From: ATZT02 sp964655115
Lineage (GTDB): Bacteria; Actinomycetota; Actinomycetes; S36-B12; UBA5976
DNA length: 47,397 bases
Direction of reading: 5' to 3'
Assembly (NCBI GenBank): GCA_964655115.1
Contig: CAZZKM010000005.1
Coordinates: 1-47,397 of the forward strand
Of the stretch, positions 26,253 to 34,531 are shown one piece after another. The first letter of the stretch is position 1. Each line of letters starts with the position of its first letter. A program made the translations under genes and the position numbers. The notes under the pieces were generated by a model, which worked only from the letters and a program-made list of their open reading frames with translations, was not told the DNA's origin and ran no database searches.

Positions 26253-26287
26253 GACATCATGATATCACGAAATCACTTTAGAGTCAA
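26245..26287 (-). promoter_or_regulatory. Leaderless promoter with 8-bp tandem operator for antitoxin/doc
   Basis: On the minus strand TTGACT (26282-26287), 17 bases, TATCAT (26259-26264), then six bases to the ATG at 26252. Overlying it are four 8-bp units in register: TGATTTCG, TGATATCA, TGATGTCA and TGAATAAG. This periodicity fits cooperative binding of ribbon-helix-helix dimers. Confidence 0.6.
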
Positions 26288-27423
26288 TCCTTGTTTGAAA
26301 CGATGCTTTTATATCCAAGGCTAAAAAATATAAGCGCCAAGATTGCTGGAATCATCATCAAAAGTGGTGCAAAACTTGTGCCAAGTGAATTCATGTAATT
26401 ACCAATTAAGTACGGGAAAACCATTGATCCAGAAATTGAGGAAAAGAAAATAAAACCGGTGATACGTGCATTACCAGGACTAATTTTTACAACCCAGGCA
26501 AATGCCATCGGAAATACTGGAGCACAAAATATTGCTAAAAGAACTATGGCCAAAATATAAAAACTTGTTGCATATAAAAGAAAAAGTGCTGGAACTAGTA
26601 ATAGTGTTGAAACCACTACTAATAATCCAAAATTAATATTATGAATAAATTTTAGAATTATTAACCTTACAATTAAAAGAACTACGAAAAACACTGATAA
26701 CCCAAGAGAGCTTTCAGAGGTTGACCAGCCTTTATCTAATAAATATGTAGGAATCCAGCCTGTAGCTGCCGATTCAAGACCTACATAGGTTGAAATTCCT
26801 AAAAGTAATAAGGCAATAGAAAAATTATGATTTGCTTTTTTATGTTCATGTTCTGGTTTATGAACTAACTTTCCCTTTGTATTGAAATAAAAAACTAATG
26901 AAGTAATAAATGAAGCTATGGCAAATGCAATCATCAGCAAGGTGTAACTTTTTACTAAAAGTAAACCAAAAATAATTGGCACCACAATTGAAGACAAAGC
27001 AAAGGCAATATTGTTTTTATTTGTTCTACGTGCCGCTTCAATTCCACCGATGTCAACAACTAATTGACTTACCCCCACTTGTCCTGCACCAAAACCAGAA
27101 CCAATTAAAAATACTCCAAATAAAATAGTGTTCCAATTATTAGCAAAAGCAAGAATTAATATTCCAACTCCAGTTAAAAATGTGCCTAAAGATCCTGCAA
27201 TAGAAGCTTTGACTTTATCAATTAAATATGAAGTTATAAAAACTCCAACAAGTCCACTAAAACCAGTTAACGCAAAAAGTCTTCCCCCAATTTCAATATC
27301 TAGAAGATATTTATCAATATAGAAAGGAACTAATACGCCATAACCTGAAACAAATCCACCAATTATTCCAACTGTGGCAATTCCTGCCCGAACACTATTT
27401 TTATTTAAAGTTAAATTTGACAT
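26284..27423 (-). CDS. Major facilitator superfamily transporter
   Basis: This 379-residue protein has about 12 hydrophobic segments in two halves, separated by a charged loop (GKLVHKPEHEHKKANHN). The first half has IGGFVSGYGVLVPFYIDKYL and the loop between helices 2 and 3 (YLIDKVKASIAGSLGT). The second half has TGWIPTYLLDKGWSTSESSLG, typical of the sugar/fucose-permease-like branch. The cargo is unknown. It lies 10 bases downstream of tatB, and its 3' end overlaps the -35 box of the antitoxin promoter. Confidence 0.85.
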   Translation of the reverse strand: MSNLTLNKNSVRAGIATVGIIGGFVSGYGVLVPFYIDKYLLDIEIGGRLFALTGFSGLVGVFITSYLIDKVKASIAGSLGTFLTGVGILILAFANNWNTILFGVFLIGSGFGAGQVGVSQLVVDIGGIEAARRTNKNNIAFALSSIVVPIIFGLLLVKSYTLLMIAFAIASFITSLVFYFNTKGKLVHKPEHEHKKANHNFSIALLLLGISTYVGLESAATGWIPTYLLDKGWSTSESSLGLSVFFVVLLIVRLIILKFIHNINFGLLVVVSTLLLVPALFLLYATSFYILAIVLLAIFCAPVFPMAFAWVVKISPGNARITGFIFFSSISGSMVFPYLIGNYMNSLGTSFAPLLMMIPAILALIFFSLGYKSIVSNKD

Positions 27424-27433
27424 CTAAGTTTTA

Positions 27434-27724
27434 TCAAGTTGCGTCTTGATCAAACTTTTTCTGTTGAGCAGGTTTTGAATCCGGTTTATCTTCAAAAACA
27501 TTATCGGCTAATTTCTTTGAATCTAAATTCGATAAATTCTTCAAATCCATATCTTTAATTCCTGCTGATTCCACAATGTCATCTTTTGCTTTTGTGGCCA
27601 TATCTCGAACATTTCTTAAAGTCTTTATTCCTTGGGCAATATATTTAGGCAGCTTTTCAGGTCCTACAACTAAAAGACCAATAATGGCTATGACTAATAA
27701 TTCAAAGAATCCGATATCTAACAA
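27434..27724 (-). CDS. tatB: Sec-independent translocase subunit TatB
   Basis: The start DIGFFELLVIAIIGLLVVGPEKLP is the TatB signature (Glu near residue 8, then GPEKLP hinge). An amphipathic helix and a charged tail ending with KKFDQDAT follow. With 96 residues it is of normal length. TatB receives twin-arginine precursors, such as the binding protein encoded at 35591-37120. The start is TTG, with AAGAAGG as ribosome site. TatA is a possible alternative, but the DIGF start favours TatB. Confidence 0.8.
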   Translation of the reverse strand: MLDIGFFELLVIAIIGLLVVGPEKLPKYIAQGIKTLRNVRDMATKAKDDIVESAGIKDMDLKNLSNLDSKKLADNVFEDKPDSKPAQQKKFDQDAT

Positions 27725-27889
27725 GAATTAGACCTTCTTTTAAATAGGTAAATCTCTTAGGTTTAAAGATACTAAAGAGGAGACCACCAAGGTATGGGTA
27801 GCACTTGAAACACTAAAATTAAGAGGGCCTTAAATAGGTTTCTAGAATGTAAAAGCCAGGAGTAGTGAACACCCCCTTTGAGCGAAAAA

Positions 27890-28957
27890 ATGATTGTTTC
27901 CGTCTTACTCGGAGGCAGAAACTCAGAAAATTATCGATCCTGCCTTTCAGCAAGAGATGTGATCGACGCTTTGGAAACAAAAGGCTATTTAGTCAAAGCC
28001 TATGGAATGACGATGGAATCTAATTGGGTCGAATTTAATGATTTTACTTCCCTACGAAATGCTTTAAATACTGAAAATTTTGAACTAACAGATGAATCAA
28101 TAAAAAATATTACTGCTAATTCTGTTTCTATATTGCCACCTGGCTCTTTACTTGAGTCTCCACTTGTTTTTTCAACAATGATGGGCGCTTGGGCTTCTGA
28201 TGGAACAATTCAAGGTTTACTTGAATCTGAAATTGTAAGATTTGTCGGATCAGATACTTTAGGTGCAGCAATTTCATCAGATAAACCAACAGCCAAATTA
28301 TTAATGCAATCTGTTGAAATTCCTACTCCAGCTCTTTCAATTATTAATGATAAAAATTGGCGCAGAGACCCATTGTCTTGTGTGGCAAGAGCAAATGCAT
28401 TGAAAATGCCTGTAGTTGTGAAACCTGCCAGAGGAAGTAATGGAGTTGGAATTACTTTTACTAGAGTTCCAAGAGATTGGAAGAAAAATATTGAAATTGC
28501 CAGAAATTTTGATGGCAGAGTAATAATTGAAAAATATCATGAACCAGTTAAATTAATTGAATGCAATATTATTGAAGATACAAAGCGTAAAACTATTACA
28601 AGTGAAATAATTGAAACAAAATTGGATAAATCTGAAAAATTATTTAATTTTATTGCAAGAAGTAATAAAGAAAAGTATTCTTTTGAAAAAGCAAAAGATA
28701 TAGAAGATGAAGTTAAAAAACTAATTCACGATTACGCCCAAAAAACATTTGAAGTTTTGAAACTTTCTGGATATGCCCAAATCGAAATGATGATTGATAA
28801 GGAAGGCGAATTACTTGTTATTGAAGTTAATTGCCAACCGTATTTAGCTAAAGATGGAACCTTTGCTATGTCTTGGAAAGAAAAGGGTATGAAATATGAG
28901 GATTTAATTGATCAAATCGTTCAAGAAGCTCTTGAACGTCCTGTTGGATTAATTTGA
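27890..28957 (+). CDS. D-alanine-D-alanine ligase-like ATP-grasp enzyme
   Basis: The N-terminus IVSVLLGGRNSENYRSCLSA follows the Ddl pattern (VxVLFGGxSxEhxxSxxSA). The ATP-grasp core has GSDTLGAAISSDKPTAKLLM, PVVVKPARGSNGVGITF and VIEVNCQP. The ligand-binding end differs from true Ddl: EVNCQPYLAKDGT replaces EVNTxPGxT. The product may thus be another dipeptide or amide. An in-frame TTG at 27878 is also possible; the ATG at 27890 fits the family start better. The stop overlaps the start of the TauE-like gene (TTGA), so the two are co-translated, hinting at export of the product or import of a substrate. Confidence 0.7.
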   Translation: MIVSVLLGGRNSENYRSCLSARDVIDALETKGYLVKAYGMTMESNWVEFNDFTSLRNALNTENFELTDESIKNITANSVSILPPGSLLESPLVFSTMMGAWASDGTIQGLLESEIVRFVGSDTLGAAISSDKPTAKLLMQSVEIPTPALSIINDKNWRRDPLSCVARANALKMPVVVKPARGSNGVGITFTRVPRDWKKNIEIARNFDGRVIIEKYHEPVKLIECNIIEDTKRKTITSEIIETKLDKSEKLFNFIARSNKEKYSFEKAKDIEDEVKKLIHDYAQKTFEVLKLSGYAQIEMMIDKEGELLVIEVNCQPYLAKDGTFAMSWKEKGMKYEDLIDQIVQEALERPVGLI

Positions 28958-29733
28958 ACTTAGTTCTTCCTCTTGATTTAGGAATTATTGGCTTTCTCAT
29001 AGCTGCTTTTGCAGTATTTGTCATAGGTTTAGCCAAATCATCTGTTCCTGCTGCTGCCACAATGCCAGTGGGTTTATTTGCCCTAGTTATTCCAGCAAAG
29101 TTATCTGTTGGAGCAATTCTTCCTTTACTAATACTTGGTGATGTGATGGCGTTACTGGCTTTTAGAAAAGCGGGCCGTTGGGATATTGTGGCAAGAATTT
29201 TGCCATCAGTTTTTGTGGGAATGGTGATCGGATATTTTCTTTTATCTTGGTCAACTTCAAGAGAAGTAGCATATGTAATTGGAGTTATTTTAATTTTTAC
29301 TGCAATTTATGAGATAAGAAAAAGACTCAAACATGAAAAATTGGCAGAACATGAAAAATTAAATATTAAACAACGAAGTAAATTAAGTGCTCAATTAATG
29401 GGAGTCTTAGTAGGAATAATGACGATGACAGCTAATTCTGCTGGCCCTATTTTTTCTCTCTACCTATTACACTTGCAGCTTCCCATGCAAACTTTTGTTG
29501 GAACTAATAGTTGGTTATTTTTTATAATAAATACTTCTAAAATTCCGTTCAATACTCATCTTGGAATAATTACTCAACAAACACTTTTTCTAGCTCTTCT
29601 ACTTGCGCCATTTGTCATTATGGGTGCACTATTTGGACAAAAAATTATGAAAAAATTAAATCAAAGAGCTTTTGAATATTCAGCACTCATATCAACTTTA
29701 ATTGCTGGACTTTTGCTCTTTATCCCCCGTTGA
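28954..29733 (+). CDS. TauE/SafE family permease
   Basis: This 259-residue protein has about eight hydrophobic segments. FVIGLAKSSVPAAATMPVGLFAL and LPLLILGDVMALLAF in the first half, and MTMTANSAGPIFSLYLL in the second, are typical. TauE/SafE carriers move sulfite, sulfoacetate or other small organic anions. The start TTG overlaps the ATP-grasp stop. The tail overlaps the convergent Sua5-family gene by 36 bases. Confidence 0.85.
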   Translation: MNLVLPLDLGIIGFLIAAFAVFVIGLAKSSVPAAATMPVGLFALVIPAKLSVGAILPLLILGDVMALLAFRKAGRWDIVARILPSVFVGMVIGYFLLSWSTSREVAYVIGVILIFTAIYEIRKRLKHEKLAEHEKLNIKQRSKLSAQLMGVLVGIMTMTANSAGPIFSLYLLHLQLPMQTFVGTNSWLFFIINTSKIPFNTHLGIITQQTLFLALLLAPFVIMGALFGQKIMKKLNQRAFEYSALISTLIAGLLLFIPR

Positions 29734-30393
29734 TTCTTCGATTTCTTTAACAACATTTGAAAAAACTTTTGAAATATCTTCCAATGAAATACTTCCCTCT
29801 CTGACTAAAACTGGTAATTCGGTAGTTAAATCTAATATTGAGGAAAGTGAATTAGGCTTTAATTCACCTGCATCTAAATAAACTGAAATATCATTTCCAA
29901 ATTGTGCTTTTATCTCACCTATATTTGTCCCCAAACTTTGACCAGCTTTATTTGGCGATGTTGTAGCAAGAATTTCTTCATCTCCCATAATTTCAGTAGC
30001 TATTGGATGAAGCGGCATTCGAACAGAAACAACATTAGGGATGATACTTTTATTCCAATACAAATTATTCAAACCTTTATTTATAATTGTCAAAGATCCT
30101 GGCCAAAAATTTAAGAATTTATTTTTTGTTTCATCAGTTATCCCTGCACAAAACTTATGTAACAAGGAAATATTTGAAACAAAAATTGTCAAAGGAGTTT
30201 TTGGAGTTTGATTTTTGATTTTCCACAATAAGTTGACCGCTTTTTCATCCATTGCTCTAACTGCAATTGCATAGCTTGTGTCAGTTGGAAATACCACTGC
30301 TCTTCCAGCAGCTAAAGCTTCTTTGGCTGCTTTAATCCCGTTTTCTCTGGGAGTTTGATGACTTAATGAAAAAACCCGTGCAGTGACAAACAT
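29698..30393 (-). CDS. Sua5/YciO/YrdC-family protein (TsaC-like), divergent
   Basis: The YrdC fold is visible as AAGRAVVFPTDTSYAIAVRA, ALxxLW near KIKNQTPKTPLTIFVSN, FWPGSLTIINKG and VSVRMPLHP. TsaC makes threonylcarbamoyl-AMP for tRNA t6A. Here the usual ETxYGLG reads TSYAIAV and the KxRP motif reads KNQTP. The conserved basic motif is therefore weakened, and the protein may be a YciO-type paralogue. It is nine bases downstream of the TPI homologue, an unusual partner. It overlaps the TauE-like gene end by 36 bases. Confidence 0.7.
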   Translation of the reverse strand: MFVTARVFSLSHQTPRENGIKAAKEALAAGRAVVFPTDTSYAIAVRAMDEKAVNLLWKIKNQTPKTPLTIFVSNISLLHKFCAGITDETKNKFLNFWPGSLTIINKGLNNLYWNKSIIPNVVSVRMPLHPIATEIMGDEEILATTSPNKAGQSLGTNIGEIKAQFGNDISVYLDAGELKPNSLSSILDLTTELPVLVREGSISLEDISKVFSNVVKEIEESTGDKEQKSSN

Positions 30394-30402
30394 TTTTAAA
30401 TT

Positions 30403-31164
30403 TTAAATTCTTGACCTGTAGCCAGAATGTGCTTTTTCGTAAACATTTCTAAATCCATCTCTGCTCCATGCACTTCTTCCTACAAATAATCCATCACAAT
30501 TATCTAACGAGGCTAGTTGTTTGGCGTTTTCCATGTTTACACTTCCTCCATATAGAAGGGGGAAATTATCAACTTTTCTCTCTAATTCTTTCAAACATTC
30601 TTTTATCAATTCAAAAGATTCCTCAACATAATTTGCTTGTGCAGGAGTGCCTTTTTCCCCAATAGACCAAACAGGTTCATATGCGATAATTGCTTTTTCA
30701 ATAAAAAGATCTCTTAAAACAACTAATTGCTTTTTAAACCAATCTTTTCTTTTCACTTTATCATTTTCTAAATGTTCCTCACCAATACAAAAAAGTATTG
30801 GAAGTCTAACTTCAATTAAAGCTTTTAATTGATTAATAATTTCTGCATCACTATCTTCTCCAAAAGCTCTTCGTTCAGCATGACCAACCATTACAAGATC
30901 TAAATCAGAATCTGCTAATAATTGAGCAGAAATTTTTCCTGTGATATTTTTTTGTGTTCCTGAAACTCTTTGGGCACCTACCCAAAGACCTGTGCCATGG
31001 GAAGCCATTTTTAGTTCTCGAACTAACGGCATTGTGGGCAAAACAAAAAATTGAGTATCTTTATTGGTTTTTGCTAATAGAGACGCTATTTCGACAATAT
31101 CTTCATGCGATTGAATATCTAATTGTTGTTTTGTGTTAGTGCCAAAGTAAAACATATTTATCAC
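30403..31164 (-). CDS. Triosephosphate isomerase homologue, LerI/EryH-like
   Basis: The barrel keeps the catalytic residues: K12 (GTNTKQQ), H95 (VGHAERR, normally GHSERR) and E163 (AYEPVWSIG). WVGAQRVSGTQ, then NITGKISAQLL and the loop SIGEKGTPAQ resemble the EryH/LerI branch, which isomerises L-erythrulose 1-phosphate, more than glycolytic TpiA. It sits last but one in an operon with a polyol-type ABC importer. A GTG at 31164 and an ATG at 31155 are both possible starts. The substrate assignment is inference; a spare glycolytic TPI remains possible. Confidence 0.72.
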   Translation of the reverse strand: MINMFYFGTNTKQQLDIQSHEDIVEIASLLAKTNKDTQFFVLPTMPLVRELKMASHGTGLWVGAQRVSGTQKNITGKISAQLLADSDLDLVMVGHAERRAFGEDSDAEIINQLKALIEVRLPILFCIGEEHLENDKVKRKDWFKKQLVVLRDLFIEKAIIAYEPVWSIGEKGTPAQANYVEESFELIKECLKELERKVDNFPLLYGGSVNMENAKQLASLDNCDGLFVGRSAWSRDGFRNVYEKAHSGYRSRI

Positions 31165-31171
31165 TTACTTT

Positions 31172-31191
31172 AATTGTAATTTTTTACAATT
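31172..31191 (-). promoter_or_regulatory. Intergenic hairpin between ATPase and TPI homologue
   Basis: A perfect 8-bp inverted repeat (AATTGTAA and TTACAATT around AAAA on the minus strand) fills the 35-base space between the genes. No U-tract follows, so partial attenuation or mRNA processing is more likely than termination. Confidence 0.35.
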
Positions 31192-31199
31192 TGAAGTTT

Positions 31200-32264
31200 T
31201 CAGAGCGCCTTACCAGATTTATTAAAGAAAGTAATACTTTCAGATTCAATTGTGGTCCAGACAGAATCTTTTGCTTCTCGTCCAATATTGTGTGAAACCC
31301 TTGCCTTGATTAGCAAATTATCAACTGCAAGATCTAATAAATATTGTCCCCCTGCACCAATTGACTTACGGGTTACTCTTGCCTTAACTCCACCTTTAAC
31401 TTCTGTGTTAGAAACATTTATTCCTTCTGCTCTAACCCCAAAAGTATCTGCTTGAGAAGCTTTAGAGCCTAAATCAATACTTTGAGAAAACATCTTTGAC
31501 GTTACTTTTGAACCTGAGACAGTTATAAATTGTGGTGGCACAAAGTTCATACCAGGATTACCCAGGAACCAACCAGCAAATTGGGAGTTTGGATTTTCAT
31601 AAATTACTTTTGGTGAATCACTTTGAGTGATCACCCCATCTTGCATCAAAGCGATTTGATCAGCCAAAGTCATTGCTTCTGTTTGATCGTGTGTTACATA
31701 GATAATTGTTTGTTGCAGGCGACCAAAAAGTTCCTTCAAACTTCGTTTTAATTCTAATTTTGAGGTCAAATCAATATTGGTAATTGGTTCATCAAACAAA
31801 ATAATTCTTGGTTGACGAGCAACTTCTCGGCCCACCGCAATTTTTTGTCTAGTTCCATTATCTAGTTCTTCCACAAATTTCTTTAAAACATCTGTTAAGC
31901 CTAGAATTTCAGCAACTTCATCCACTCTTTTATCTAATTCTTGTTTAGATAATTTTTCAGAAAGTAATGGCAATTCTAGATTTTTTCTTACTGAAGTATT
32001 TCTATAAATAACTGGATATTGGAAAACCATTCCAATATTTCGTCTTCTTGTTGGAACATTTGTTACTTCATGTTCACCAAAATAAACTTTTCCAGTAGTT
32101 GGTGACTCTAATCCCGCAATCATTCTCATTAAAGTAGTTTTTCCACATCCAGATGGTCCAAGTAAAACCGTTACAGATGATTTTGGAATCGTGAAAGAAA
32201 TATCATTAACAGCTGTAAAATCACCAAATTTTTTGGTGACGTTTTCTAAACGAATGTCATACAT
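31200..32264 (-). CDS. Polyol ABC importer ATPase B, degenerate signature motif
   Basis: Walker A GPSGCGKTT (36-44), Walker B FDEP (D158, E159) and switch H192 (THDQTEA) are intact. The ABC signature is not: LSGGQ is replaced by LDNGT (134-138). Paired with ATPase A (32257-33342), which has an intact signature but lacks the catalytic Glu and switch His, it would form one working and one dead nucleotide site. The C-terminal part is the TOBE-like regulatory domain. The gene pair resembles GlpS/GlpT of glycerol importers. Its start overlaps ATPase A by eight bases. Confidence 0.88.
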   Translation of the reverse strand: MYDIRLENVTKKFGDFTAVNDISFTIPKSSVTVLLGPSGCGKTTLMRMIAGLESPTTGKVYFGEHEVTNVPTRRRNIGMVFQYPVIYRNTSVRKNLELPLLSEKLSKQELDKRVDEVAEILGLTDVLKKFVEELDNGTRQKIAVGREVARQPRIILFDEPITNIDLTSKLELKRSLKELFGRLQQTIIYVTHDQTEAMTLADQIALMQDGVITQSDSPKVIYENPNSQFAGWFLGNPGMNFVPPQFITVSGSKVTSKMFSQSIDLGSKASQADTFGVRAEGINVSNTEVKGGVKARVTRKSIGAGGQYLLDLAVDNLLIKARVSHNIGREAKDSVWTTIESESITFFNKSGKAL

Positions 32265-33342
32265 GAGAAACTCCTTGGCCCACTCTCATTCCAGTCTCTT
32301 CATCAAATAACACCACGGCATCTGGTTTATAAGTTATTGAAACAGTTTTTGATTTAAGTTTTGCTAAGGCATCATTATCAGTTCTTGAAACTACAGTTAC
32401 TAAATTTGTATTTTTAACATTAAAGTAAACGGCAAATTCTGAGCCAAGATTTTCCATTAATCCAACTTTGGCATCTACTGCTCCAGATCCTGTGCTTATG
32501 GAAAAGCCTTCTGGTCTTATTCCTGCTACAACTTTAGAAACGTTTTTATCCATTTTTACTTTTACTTGACCAAGCACTGAAGTAAAGGTTGTCCCAGATA
32601 GATCTCCTGGCAAGACATTTGCTTCAGGAAAACCAAGGGAGTTCATGCTGGCAATTGAATTCGGTGCATCATAAACAACATCAAGGGAATCTTGTTGAAC
32701 TATTTTGCCATTAGCCAAAATCATTACCGTTCTTGCTAAAGATAAGGCTTCTAAAGGATCTGAGGTTAAATAAACAAAGGAAACTTTTAATTCTTCTTGA
32801 GTTTTTCTTAAATCATCTATTAATCTTTCACGAAGTTTAAAATCTAATCCCACTAGTGGATCATCCAAAACATATACATCTGTTGATTTAGCTAATCCTC
32901 TAGCAATAGCCACACGTTGTTTTTGACCACCAGATAATTGATCTGGTTTTTTTTGCAATAAATCTTTAATTCTTAAAAGTTCAGATACTCTTTCAACTGC
33001 TTCTTTCTTTTCAGCATCACTTGATTTTGACAAGGTAAGTGGATATTCAATATTTTCCTGAACTGAATAGTGAGGATATAAAGCAAAGCTTTGGGGCACA
33101 TAACCAATATTTCTTTCTCCAGCAGAAACTTGGGCGACATCTTTTCCTCTAACCACAATTGAGCCTGCGTCAACAGTTTCTAGACCCATAATTGTTCTAA
33201 CTAAAACTGACTTACCATTTCCAGGTTTTCCACAAATTACAGAAAAGTCATTCATTGAGGCAGTAAAGGATAAATTATCCAAAACTACTTTGCTGCCATA
33301 AGACTTTGATAAGCCTTTGACATCAAGAGCTAATTGGGCCAT
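32257..33342 (-). CDS. Polyol ABC importer ATPase A, degenerate catalytic residues
   Basis: Walker A is GKPGNGKS (38-45). The signature LSGGQKQR (136-143) is perfect. The residue after the Walker B aspartate is Asp161 instead of the catalytic Glu (VYVLDDP), and the switch histidine is Ser194 (TSDPLEA). So this subunit's own ATP site should be inactive or slow, while its signature can complete the partner's site. It follows the small membrane protein after 16 bases. Length (361) and C-terminal domain are typical of CUT1 ATPases. Confidence 0.88.
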   Translation of the reverse strand: MAQLALDVKGLSKSYGSKVVLDNLSFTASMNDFSVICGKPGNGKSVLVRTIMGLETVDAGSIVVRGKDVAQVSAGERNIGYVPQSFALYPHYSVQENIEYPLTLSKSSDAEKKEAVERVSELLRIKDLLQKKPDQLSGGQKQRVAIARGLAKSTDVYVLDDPLVGLDFKLRERLIDDLRKTQEELKVSFVYLTSDPLEALSLARTVMILANGKIVQQDSLDVVYDAPNSIASMNSLGFPEANVLPGDLSGTTFTSVLGQVKVKMDKNVSKVVAGIRPEGFSISTGSGAVDAKVGLMENLGSEFAVYFNVKNTNLVTVVSRTDNDALAKLKSKTVSITYKPDAVVLFDEETGMRVGQGVSHV

Positions 33343-33358
33343 TTAATTTTTCCTTTTT

Positions 33359-33673
33359 CTAGTATTTCTTCGCAGCTCTACCAAGTTCAATCAAATACGG
33401 AGTTACTACGATTGAAAATGCAAAAATTACCACGATAATTAAAAGAATCACTAATGTTTTCTTTAAAGTTTTTTTGCCATCCCAATCTGGATTGATATTT
33501 CCCAGAGCAACTTGAATTGTAACCACTACAAAAAGTAATCTGAAGCCCCAAACATAAATTGTGTAAGTAAATTGTTGAGCCAACATCAATAGTGCTGCAA
33601 GCAACAGGTAAATATTTATTCTTTGAACTCTTGAAGCAAATGGTGCTTTTTTAGTTTTTACAGCGGTCGCCAT
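33359..33673 (-). CDS. Small membrane protein of the ABC operon (GlpU/DUF2160-like position)
   Basis: This 104-residue protein has about three hydrophobic helices (IYLLLAALLMLAQQFTYTIYVWG, LLFVVVTIQVALG, LVILLIIVVIFAFSIVV) and a basic N-terminus. It lies between the second permease (stop adjoining) and ATPase A. Glycerol-type importers with two ATPases carry a small membrane protein (GlpU, DUF2160) in the same operon, and the size and order match. I cannot confirm homology by motif. It may be an accessory subunit of the transporter. Confidence 0.6.
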   Translation of the reverse strand: MATAVKTKKAPFASRVQRINIYLLLAALLMLAQQFTYTIYVWGFRLLFVVVTIQVALGNINPDWDGKKTLKKTLVILLIIVVIFAFSIVVTPYLIELGRAAKKY

Positions 33674-34531
33674 TTATACCTCACCTCTAACAGTTCCAAA
33701 GGTAAGTCCTACAAGTAAGTATTTTTGAAATGCATAAATAACAATTACCAAAGGCAAAACATACAATGTTCCAATGGAAGCAACGAATGCCCAGTCAATT
33801 GCTCCACCTTTAGTAGAACCTGTGAATAAACCGACTGGAATACCAAATGTTTTTGCCCCACCTAATTGGAAGTTGAATAAGAATTCATTCCACACAAACA
33901 AAATATTGAAAACAAATGAGGCAACTAAACCTGGTTTAACTTGAGGTAAAATTACTTTAAACATAATGTGCCAGCGAGAAGCACCGTAAACTAAGCCTGT
34001 TTCATCAAATCTTTGTGAAACACCATCCAAAAATCCTTTTAGAATCCAAACTGAGAATGGAATAGAAAACATTGCATAAAATGCAATCAATCCAACATAA
34101 GTATCTTTAAATTTCAAAAGGTTAAATAATTGAAAATATGGAATAACAAACGCTGCCGCAGGAACGAATCTTGTGGAAAGTAATAAGAACATTAAAAAGT
34201 CTGTTCCAGCCGGCTTAAATCTAGAGAAAGAATAAGCAGCTAAGAAAGACACAAAAATTGCAATTATTACCGATCCAAATGAGTAAACAATAGAGTGAAT
34301 AAAATAAGTCGGTGTTTGTTCGAAACTAATTGCATCGATGAAATTTGTTAAGGTTGGTTTGAAGAAAAATACTGGTGGAGAAACCAAAATATCACCTTTT
34401 GGTTTGAAAGCAGCAGAAATAATCCAAGCAATTGGAAGGAAGAAAAAGATTGAAACAGCCCACCCGCCAATAGTGGCAAGTTTTATGGGACCTGATTTAC
34501 GTTTTGGCTTGAAAGATATTTGATCTGACAT
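33674..34531 (-). CDS. Polyol ABC importer permease (MalG/GlpQ type)
   Basis: This 285-residue permease has about six transmembrane segments. The EAA loop reads FDETGLVYGASRWHIMFKVILPQ, with the conserved glycine. The N-terminal cytoplasmic tail is basic (KPKRKSGPIK). It adjoins the first permease with no gap and the small membrane protein by one base, so the genes are tightly coupled. Confidence 0.9.
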   Translation of the reverse strand: MSDQISFKPKRKSGPIKLATIGGWAVSIFFFLPIAWIISAAFKPKGDILVSPPVFFFKPTLTNFIDAISFEQTPTYFIHSIVYSFGSVIIAIFVSFLAAYSFSRFKPAGTDFLMFLLLSTRFVPAAAFVIPYFQLFNLLKFKDTYVGLIAFYAMFSIPFSVWILKGFLDGVSQRFDETGLVYGASRWHIMFKVILPQVKPGLVASFVFNILFVWNEFLFNFQLGGAKTFGIPVGLFTGSTKGGAIDWAFVASIGTLYVLPLVIVIYAFQKYLLVGLTFGTVRGEV

